The notes under the pieces: generated by a model
What the model saw: the letters and a program-made list of their open reading frames with translations, nothing else
The model's database searches: none
Told to the model about the DNA's origin: nothing
Shown here: positions 58,824 through 64,000 of the stretch, piece after piece
Layout of the letters: every line of letters begins with the position of its first letter
Numbering within the stretch: position 1 is the first letter of the stretch
Position numbers and translations under genes: made by a program
Source: WHSW01 sp963821025
GTDB taxonomy: Bacteria; Actinomycetota; Thermoleophilia; Solirubrobacterales; 70-9
Direction: 5' to 3'
DNA length: 64,000 nt
Assembly (NCBI GenBank): GCA_963821025.1
Contig: CAWGCG010000004.1
Span: forward strand, 186,001 to 250,000

Positions 58824-59673
58824 CCGCTCGCCGTCGCCGCTCGCCAATTCGGAGCAGGCCGAGCGCTGGGACGGCCCCGGCGGCGAGCACTGGGTCGCCG
58901 AGGCTCGCCACTACGAGCGCGCCAACGCGCCACACGGGCGACGGTTGATCGAGGCGGCCGCGATCACCGCCGGCGAGCACGTGCTCGACTTCGGCTGCGG
59001 CGCCGGAGGCTCGACCCTGGCGGCGGCCGAGCACGCGGCGCCGGGGACCGCGCTTGGAATCGACCTCTCCCGGGCGATGCTCGACCTGGCGCGACGTCGG
59101 GCTCGCGAACGGGGAATCGAGAACGTCTCGTTCGTCCGCGCCGACGCCCAGGTTCATCGGTTCGAGCCCGAATCGTTCGAGGTCGCACTGAGTCGCTTCG
59201 GCTCGATGTTCTTCGCCGATCCGCCGGCGGCGTTCACCAATCTGGCCTCAGCGCTTCACCCGGGCGGGCGCCTGGCGCTGATCAGCTGGCGCGAGCTCGC
59301 CGACAACGAATGGATCCTCAATACCCGGCGGGCGCTGGCCGCCGGACGCGACCTACCGGCGCCGAGCGTCGGCGAGCCGGGAATGTTCGGGCTCGCCGAG
59401 CCCGAACATGTCGAGCGGGTGCTCGCGGCGGCGGGATTCGCCGAGATCGAGATCGTCGCGCTCGACCTGGCGGTGGTCCTGGGCGAGAATGCCGACGACG
59501 CGAGCGCCTTCATCGCCCGCTCGCGGATCGGTGCGGCTCTGCTCGAGGACCTGGCCGGCGCTCGGCGGGCGGCGGCTCTGGAACGGCTCCACGCCAGCCT
59601 GGCAGCCAGAGAGACGCCCGATGGCGTCGCCCTTGGCTCCGGCGCCTGGCTGACCACCGCGCGCAGGGGCTGA
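58807..59673 (+). CDS. SAM-dependent methyltransferase (UbiE-like)
   Basis: A 288-residue class I methyltransferase. QAERWDGPGGEHWVAEARHYE precedes motif I LDFGCGAGGSTLAAAE; GIDLSRAMLDLARRRA and FEVALSRFGSMFFADPPAAF follow, then LALISWRE. The WDGxxGEHW and RFGSMFF elements resemble UbiE/Coq5-related proteins. The substrate is unknown. ATG 58807 overlaps the end of the SDR gene by 17 bp, so the pair is an operon ending at the terminator near 59709. Confidence 0.87.
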   Translation: MCSPADRSPSPLANSEQAERWDGPGGEHWVAEARHYERANAPHGRRLIEAAAITAGEHVLDFGCGAGGSTLAAAEHAAPGTALGIDLSRAMLDLARRRARERGIENVSFVRADAQVHRFEPESFEVALSRFGSMFFADPPAAFTNLASALHPGGRLALISWRELADNEWILNTRRALAAGRDLPAPSVGEPGMFGLAEPEHVERVLAAAGFAEIEIVALDLAVVLGENADDASAFIARSRIGAALLEDLAGARRAAALERLHASLAARETPDGVALGSGAWLTTARRG

Positions 59674-59708
59674 GGGGGCAACCGCCGGACGAACCCTGGG
59701 GGAACGAA

Positions 59709-59739
59709 AGAGGCCCGAGCCAGATCGGCCCGGGCCTCT
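59709..59739. terminator. Bidirectional terminator between methyltransferase and groEL
   Basis: AGAGGCCCG (59709-59717) and CGGGCCTCT (59731-59739) form a perfect 9-bp stem with 13 bases between, midway in the 108-bp gap between two convergent genes. AAAG on one side and TCGAAGG on the other give no long T-tract. Confidence 0.75.
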
Positions 59740-59781
59740 CGAAGGTGCCGTCGCGAGGACGGCGTCGCCGCCGGCGACTGG

Positions 59782-61416
59782 CTACATCATCCCGCCCATG
59801 TCGGGCATGCCGCCGCCGCCGGGCATTCCGGCGCCTTCCTTCTCGGGCGGCTCGGCGACGATCGCCTCCGTGGTGAGGATGTTCTTGGCGATCGAGGCCG
59901 CGTTCTGCAGCGCCGAACGGGTGACCATGGTCGGGTCGATGACCCCGGCCTTGATCAGGTCGCCGTAGTCGCCGGTGTCCGCGTCGAGGCCCTCACCGGC
60001 CTTCAGCCCGCGGATCTTCTCGACCACGACCGAGCCCTCGAGGCCCGAGTTGTGGGCGATCTGGCGAATCGGCTCCTCGAGCGAACGGCGGATGATCTCC
60101 GCGCCCGTTGCCTCGTCGGCCTCGAGCCCCTTGGGATCGATCGCTTCGATCGCGTTCAGGAGCGCGACGCCGCCGCCGGGGACGATGCCCTCCTCGAGCG
60201 CCGCCCGGGTCGCCTGCAGGGCGTCCTCGACGCGGTGCTTCTTCTCCTTCATCTCGGTCTCGGTGGCAGCGCCGACCTTGACCACGGCGACTCCGCCCGC
60301 GAGCTTCGCCAGTCGCTCCTGGAGCTTCTCGCGATCGAAATCGGAGTCCGTGTTCTCGATCTCGGCGCGGATCTGGTTGATCCGGCCCTCGATCTGCTGC
60401 TTCTCGCCGGCGCCGTCGATGATCGTCGTCGTGTCCTTCGAGACGACGACGCGACGAGCGTGACCCAGCTGCGAGACCTGCGTGTTCTCGAGCTTCAGGC
60501 CCATCTCCTCGGTGATCACCTCGCCACCGGTGAGGATCGCGATGTCCTCGAGCATCCGCTTGCGGCGGTCGCCGAAGCCGGGAGCCTTGACCGCGACGCC
60601 GGTGAAGGTACCGCGGAGCTTGTTGACGACCAGGGTCGCCAGCGATTCGCCCTCGACGTCCTCGGCGACGATGACCAGCGGCTTACCCGCCTGCATCACC
60701 TGCTCGAGCACCGGGAGCATGTCCCGAACCGAGCCGATCTTCTGGTTGGCGATCAGGATGTAGGGGTCTTCGAGGACCGCTTCCATCCGCTCTTGGTCGG
60801 TGACCATGTAGGGCGAGATGTAGCCCTTGTCGAACTGCATCCCCTCGGTGAACTCGAGCTCCATGCCGAAGGTCTGGCCTTCCTCGACGTTGACGACGCC
60901 GTCCTTTCCGACCTTCTCGATCGCATCCGCGATCACGTTGCCGATCTCCTCGTCGGCCGCTGAGATCGCGGCGACGCGAGCGATCTGCTCCTTGCCCTCG
61001 ATCTCCTTCGACTGCTTGTCGCGCAGGTGATCGACCACCTGATCGACGGCCGATTCGATCCCGCGACGCAGGGCCAACGGGTTGGCGCCGGCGGCGACAT
61101 TCTTGATCCCGTGCCGGACGATCGTCTGGGCGAGCAGCGTCGCCGTCGTCGTGCCGTCGCCGGCGACGTCGTTGGTCGCCGTGGCGACCTCGCGGACGAG
61201 CTGTGCGCCCTGGTTCTCGAACACGTCCTCGATCTCGATCTCACGCGCGATCGTCACACCGTCGTTGGTGATCGTCGGCGCGCCGAACTTCTTGTCGAGG
61301 ACGACGTAGCGGCCCTTCGGGCCGAGCGTGACCTTGACCGCGTTGGCGACGGCGTCGACGCCGTTCTGCAGCGCCGTCCGGGCCTCCGCGTCGTACTTGA
61401 GCTCCTTGTGAGCCAT
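59782..61416 (-). CDS. groEL: 60-kDa chaperonin GroEL
   Basis: A 544-residue ATP-dependent chaperonin forming tetradecamers. The equatorial ATP site is TLGPKGRYVVLD and AGDGTTTATLLAQ (catalytic Asp); the GroES-binding apical region and the C-terminal GGGGMPDMGGMM tail are intact. AGGAGG sits 9 bases before ATG 61416, an excellent ribosome binding site. It follows groES by 34 bp and is under the CIRCE element upstream of groES. Confidence 0.98.
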   Translation of the reverse strand: MAHKELKYDAEARTALQNGVDAVANAVKVTLGPKGRYVVLDKKFGAPTITNDGVTIAREIEIEDVFENQGAQLVREVATATNDVAGDGTTTATLLAQTIVRHGIKNVAAGANPLALRRGIESAVDQVVDHLRDKQSKEIEGKEQIARVAAISAADEEIGNVIADAIEKVGKDGVVNVEEGQTFGMELEFTEGMQFDKGYISPYMVTDQERMEAVLEDPYILIANQKIGSVRDMLPVLEQVMQAGKPLVIVAEDVEGESLATLVVNKLRGTFTGVAVKAPGFGDRRKRMLEDIAILTGGEVITEEMGLKLENTQVSQLGHARRVVVSKDTTTIIDGAGEKQQIEGRINQIRAEIENTDSDFDREKLQERLAKLAGGVAVVKVGAATETEMKEKKHRVEDALQATRAALEEGIVPGGGVALLNAIEAIDPKGLEADEATGAEIIRRSLEEPIRQIAHNSGLEGSVVVEKIRGLKAGEGLDADTGDYGDLIKAGVIDPTMVTRSALQNAASIAKNILTTEAIVAEPPEKEGAGMPGGGGMPDMGGMM

Positions 61417-61450
61417 CTGTTCAGTTCCTCCTAGTTTCGAAAGTCAGGGG

Positions 61451-61741
61451 TCAAACGACCTTTGCGAGGACGTCGGACTCGCGCAGCACCAGCAGGTCAT
61501 CGCCGTCGACCTTGATCTCGGTGCCGCCGTACTTGCTGTAGAGGACCTCGTCGCCCTCGGCGACGTCGAGCGGGATCCGCTTGTCTCCGTCCTCGTCCCA
61601 GGCACCGTCGCCGACCGCGACGACCGTGCCCTTCTGCGGCTTCTCCTTGGCGGTGTCGGGGAGGACGATGCCGCTCGCGGTCAACTCCTCCTCCTCGATC
61701 GCCTTAACGATCACTCGGTCGCCAAGGGGCTTCAAGTTCAT
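61451..61741 (-). CDS. groES: 10-kDa co-chaperonin GroES
   Basis: A 96-residue lid subunit of the chaperonin. The opening LKPLGDRVIVKAIEEEELTASGIVLP and the mobile loop, KGTVVAVGDG, GDEVLYSKYGGTEIK and VLRESDVLAKV blocks are canonical. GGAGG and AGAGGA lie shortly before ATG 61741. It is first in the groESL operon; the CIRCE operator begins about 40 bp upstream. Confidence 0.98.
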   Translation of the reverse strand: MNLKPLGDRVIVKAIEEEELTASGIVLPDTAKEKPQKGTVVAVGDGAWDEDGDKRIPLDVAEGDEVLYSKYGGTEIKVDGDDLLVLRESDVLAKVV

Positions 61742-61781
61742 TCCTCTATACCTCCGGATTGGTGGTGGTTCGAAGTCTTGC

Positions 61782-61808
61782 TTGGCACTCTACAGATGAG
61801 AGTGCCAA
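61782..61808. promoter_or_regulatory. CIRCE operator of groESL
   Basis: TTGGCACTC, nine bases, GAGTGCCAA: a perfect inverted repeat matching the CIRCE consensus TTAGCACTC-N9-GAGTGCTAA except at one symmetrical position in each arm. CIRCE is bound by the heat-shock repressor HrcA, so the groESL operon is predicted to be heat-induced and HrcA-controlled. hrcA is not in the window. Confidence 0.95.
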
Positions 61809-61849
61809 AGGCAGGTCCCAGTGTAGCTGGGCACCGCGCAGACGTCGTC

Positions 61850-61874
61850 GATCTCAGTCTTTGCGACTGAGATC
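61850..61874 (-). terminator. Perfect 10-bp hairpin after SRPBCC gene
   Basis: GATCTCAGTC-TTTGC-GACTGAGATC: a perfect 10-bp stem with a 5-base loop, starting 16 bases beyond the SRPBCC stop on the minus strand. No T-tract follows, as is common for hairpin terminators in GC-rich actinobacteria. It insulates groES transcription from the upstream operon. Confidence 0.7.
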
Positions 61875-61890
61875 CTGCGACGTGCGGCGC

Positions 61891-62367
61891 TCAGTCGCTG
61901 GCCAGCAGCCGGCAGCCGAGGAGCGCCGCGAGCCCGGTGCCGCCGCTGCCCATGACCCAGTCGTGGTTTGCCTCGAACACGGGTCGCAGCAGCGGCGCGA
62001 GCGCGTTCATCCACGCTCGCGTGGTCGACACGTTCCACTCATAGAGGACCGCGGTGACTCCGTCTTGTTCGAACAGGCGCCAGCGACCGGTGCCGGTGAG
62101 CTCGCCGCTGGCATCGGCTTCGATCAACAGCGGTTTTTCCACGGTCTTGGTCCGCGCCTCGAAGACGAGGTCGTAGGGCAACCGCGAGCGCCAGGTCATC
62201 CGCGAGTGCGAGCCGACGCCGTTGGCGTCTCCGGGCTCCAGCTCGACCACCTCGCGGACCCCACGCCACCACGACGGCCAGGCTAGCTGGTCAAAGATCG
62301 CCTCCCAGACGGGCTCGCGCGGGGACTCCAACAGCCAGGTCGTGAGGAAGCGATACTCGACCCCCAT
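61891..62367 (-). CDS. SRPBCC (START-like) ligand-binding protein
   Basis: A 158-residue helix-grip protein. The pattern YRFLTTWLLESPREPVWEAIFD, WPSWWRGVREVVEL, LPYDLVFEARTKTVEKPLLIEADASG and the final amphipathic helix near ALAPLLRPVFEANHDWVM matches the SRPBCC fold with a hydrophobic ligand cavity. The ligand is unknown. ATG 62367 starts 14 bp after the ASCH gene stop, and the hairpin at 61850 ends the operon. Confidence 0.82.
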   Translation of the reverse strand: MGVEYRFLTTWLLESPREPVWEAIFDQLAWPSWWRGVREVVELEPGDANGVGSHSRMTWRSRLPYDLVFEARTKTVEKPLLIEADASGELTGTGRWRLFEQDGVTAVLYEWNVSTTRAWMNALAPLLRPVFEANHDWVMGSGGTGLAALLGCRLLASD

Positions 62368-62381
62368 CGCCCGGCCCGCCC

Positions 62382-62780
62382 TCAGTTGCGCGACGGCGGC
62401 TCGCCGTTGCCGAACCCGGGGGGCGGCTCGTGGACGCGCGAGAAGCGGACCACGGTGACCGTCTCCTCGAGGTCGATCTCGCGGCCGTAGATCTGGCGCA
62501 TGAACCCGAGCGTCTCCTCGACCCGGCGGAACTCGGGATTGTCGTGCTCGATGTCGCGCGGCGACAGCTCGCGGGCGCGCTTCACCTCGACGTCGTCGAT
62601 GACCGCGGTGAAGATCTTCTCCCGCGGGCTGTGCTGGTGACCGACCGTGATCCACAGCAGCTGTCCGCGCTCGTATTTGCGCGACTTGTCGCCGAGGCGG
62701 ATCGTCGCCGTCTTTCGCCCGCGCTTGAGCTGATCGACGAACGCCGGGGAGAAGAAGTTGAGTGCATAGAAGCCGTACAT
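62382..62780 (-). CDS. ASCH-domain protein
   Basis: A 132-residue protein with the ASCH RNA-binding-like fold related to PUA domains. The key features are ALNFFSPAFVDQLKRGRKTATIRLGDKSRKYERGQLLWITVG and a late TVTVVRFSRV. ASCH proteins include nucleoside/tRNA-modifying hydrolases (such as YqfB), with Lys/Arg residues in the TATIRLG region. The activity is unproven. It sits 32 bp after the pcm stop in the crp-pcm-ASCH-SRPBCC run. Confidence 0.82.
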   Translation of the reverse strand: MYGFYALNFFSPAFVDQLKRGRKTATIRLGDKSRKYERGQLLWITVGHQHSPREKIFTAVIDDVEVKRARELSPRDIEHDNPEFRRVEETLGFMRQIYGREIDLEETVTVVRFSRVHEPPPGFGNGEPPSRN

Positions 62781-62812
62781 GCCGCGCGGAGATTATCGCG
62801 CGCGCACGCTCT

Positions 62813-63430
62813 TCAACCGGTCTCGAACGCCTCCTCGCCAAGCAGCGGCACGAATCTGCAGGGGGCGATAATCCTCGCCTCGACCCCGGTCGGAGTGCTC
62901 TCGAGCGCGGTCAGCAGCTCGGTCGCTCCCCGGCTCAACGGGATCACCATGCGACCGCCCGAAGCGAGCTGGCCGAGCAGGCTCGGGGGCGGAGCCGGGG
63001 CGGCGGCATGCACGGCGATCGCCTCGAACGGAGCGCGATCGGGGGCCCCGAGGCTGCCGTCGCCGACCCGGACCTCGACGTTGGCGATGCCGAGCTCGGC
63101 GAGCCGCACGCGCGCCGCCTCCCCGAGCCCCGCGACGCGCTCAATGCTGACGACCTCGGCCGCAAGCCGGGCGCAGACGGCGGTCGAATAGCCCGACCCG
63201 GTGCCGATCTCGAGCAGGCGCTCGTCGCCGCTGAGCTCGAGGCCCTGACAGATCGCCGCCACGATCCAGGGCTGCGAGATCGTCTGCTCGCCGCCGATCG
63301 GCAGCGCTGAATCGGCGTAGGCGCGCCGTCGCTCGCGCTCGCCCACGAACAGCTCCCGCGGGATCGCGGCCATCGCCTCGAGCACCCGCTCGTCGCCGAT
63401 CCCGCGGCGGCGCAGCTGCCGCTCGACCAT
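62813..63430 (-). CDS. pcm: Protein-L-isoaspartate O-methyltransferase
   Basis: A 205-residue repair enzyme that methylates isoaspartyl residues. The N-terminus MVERQLRRRGIGDERVLEAM is the family opening, followed by IPRELFVGERERRRAYADSALPIGGEQTISQP (substrate Ser/Thr) and SAM motif I LLEIGTGSGYSTAV. VHAAAPAPPPSLL is the late motif. Additional in-frame codons upstream read TDYRRQRSR, but ATG 63430 fits. It starts 26 bp after the crp stop. Confidence 0.94.
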   Translation of the reverse strand: MVERQLRRRGIGDERVLEAMAAIPRELFVGERERRRAYADSALPIGGEQTISQPWIVAAICQGLELSGDERLLEIGTGSGYSTAVCARLAAEVVSIERVAGLGEAARVRLAELGIANVEVRVGDGSLGAPDRAPFEAIAVHAAAPAPPPSLLGQLASGGRMVIPLSRGATELLTALESTPTGVEARIIAPCRFVPLLGEEAFETG

Positions 63431-63456
63431 CCGGGAGCGCTGGCGGCGGTAGTCGG

Positions 63457-64000
63457 TCAGAAGATGTAGGCGCGCAGTCGCCGGGGCTCGAGCACGGTCA
63501 CCCGGCCGCGGCCGACGGAGACCACGCCGGCACGCTCGAGGGTCGCAAGAAAGCGGCTGACGCTCTCCCGCGAGGTGCCCGCGAGCTGCGCCAGGTCGGC
63601 CTGGGTCATGCGCACGGTGATCCCCTGGCGGTCCTCGGGGATCGCCTCCTCGGCGATCAACTGAGAGAGCACCCCCGCGACCCGGCTGGGGACGGTCTGA
63701 AACGACTGGCGTGCCACCCGCTCGTTGGTCTCGCGCAGCCTTCGGGTGATCGCGACGATCAGCTTTGCCGCGATGTCGCCGTTGCGGGCGACCACGCGGC
63801 GGACGTCGGAGGCGGGCAGCGCGAGCAGGGCCGAGTCGGTGAGCGTCTCGACGCTGGCCGAGCGCAGGCCGCCGTCGATCATCGCCAGCTCACCGAAGAT
63901 GTCGCCCGGGCCCAGCGTCGCCAGGGCGATCGCGCGTCCGTCCGAATGCTCGCGGGTCACCCGCAGGTCGCCGGAGCGGACGATGTAGCAGGCGTTCGAG
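63457..64000 (-). CDS. Crp/Fnr-family regulator, N-terminus cut by window edge
   Basis: About 181 codons are visible of a cyclic-nucleotide-binding-type transcription factor; the first part lies beyond the right edge. The beta-barrel retains CYIVRSGDLRVTRE and the phosphate-binding PGDIFGELAMIDGGLRSASV (the Arg-x-x-Ser position typical of cNMP binding). The dimer helix (LRETNERVARQS) and a helix-turn-helix MTQADLAQLAGTSRESVSRFLATLERAGVV complete it. It heads the crp-pcm-ASCH-SRPBCC run and could respond to cAMP made by the cyclase at 56.5-57.3 kb. Confidence 0.93.
   Translation of the reverse strand, partial: SNACYIVRSGDLRVTREHSDGRAIALATLGPGDIFGELAMIDGGLRSASVETLTDSALLALPASDVRRVVARNGDIAAKLIVAITRRLRETNERVARQSFQTVPSRVAGVLSQLIAEEAIPEDRQGITVRMTQADLAQLAGTSRESVSRFLATLERAGVVSVGRGRVTVLEPRRLRAYIF

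Overview
The window is about 64 kb of very GC-rich, densely packed chromosomal DNA with frequent GTG/TTG starts, 1-4 bp ATGA/GTGA/TGATG gene overlaps and few promoters with clear -10 boxes. Gene content points to a deep-branching actinobacterium of the class Thermoleophilia (Solirubrobacterales-like). The pointers are a CIRCE-controlled groESL, PAC2 and HExxH (DUF2342-type) proteins, 7Fe ferredoxin, half-size TauE/SafE transporters, a CcmABC-type haem exporter, cyclases with a DUF6582-like N-terminus, and secreted proteins with Lys-rich tails. The placement is inference from gene families; no rRNA or tRNA gene was found. The left edge cuts hemA and the right edge cuts a Crp/Fnr regulator.

Layout. 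0-3.4 kb (minus): ccmA-ccmB-ccmC-ccmD-like-hemA, a haem export and haem synthesis operon. 3.4-10.4 kb: murein endopeptidase, stress membrane protein, aldehyde dehydrogenase, rarA, then M20 peptidase, DUF1385 protein and methylmalonyl-CoA epimerase as a tight cluster. 10.4-10.6 kb is a palindrome-rich spacer. 10.6-17.1 kb: cyclase-family hydrolase, topoisomerase IB, and a lipid-oriented run (diacylglycerol-kinase-like, cardiolipin-synthase-like, PAP2 phosphatase) ending in ychF. 17.2-24.1 kb: lytic transglycosylase/peptidase fusion, secreted PhoD phosphatase, AttH/CrtC-like protein, greA, a glycosyltransferase and a SpoIID-like protein. 24.1-29.3 kb: succinate-semialdehyde dehydrogenase, msrA, PLP dehydratase, fumC, and a CGNR regulator divergent from a 42-residue Arg-rich peptide. 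29.3-37 kb: lipoprotein, CoA transferase, ileS, trxA, dolichol-phosphate-mannose-synthase-like GT2 and polX. 37-42.7 kb: marR-MFS, otsB, a split TauE/SafE pair, an OB/HD protein and PAC2. 42.7-52.3 kb: an AddB/AdnA-like helicase-nuclease, inositol monophosphatase family, metalloprotease, histone-H1-like protein, mrp, methyltransferase and patatin. 52.4-57.6 kb is the most accessory part: nitrilase, a 0.6 kb gene-poor stretch, three unrecognised secreted proteins and an adenylate cyclase. 57.6-64 kb: ferredoxin, SDR, methyltransferase, groEL-groES, then a minus-strand run crp-pcm-ASCH-SRPBCC.

The most notable observations are: (1) ileS encodes an IleRS2-type enzyme whose HIGH signature is replaced by G-A-H-H, the altered motif linked to mupirocin hyper-resistance; (2) the helicase-nuclease has Arg in place of the Walker A Lys; (3) a CGNR regulator and a tiny basic peptide share a promoter framed by a perfect 11-bp inverted repeat; (4) several genes (patatin, inositol monophosphatase, a GT4) have conserved N-termini upstream of any ATG/GTG/TTG, implying ATT/ATC/CTG starts; (5) a secreted protein ends in a cysteine-bracketed Lys-rich helical hairpin. 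I found no CRISPR array, insertion sequence, prophage or convincing new multi-gene defence system.
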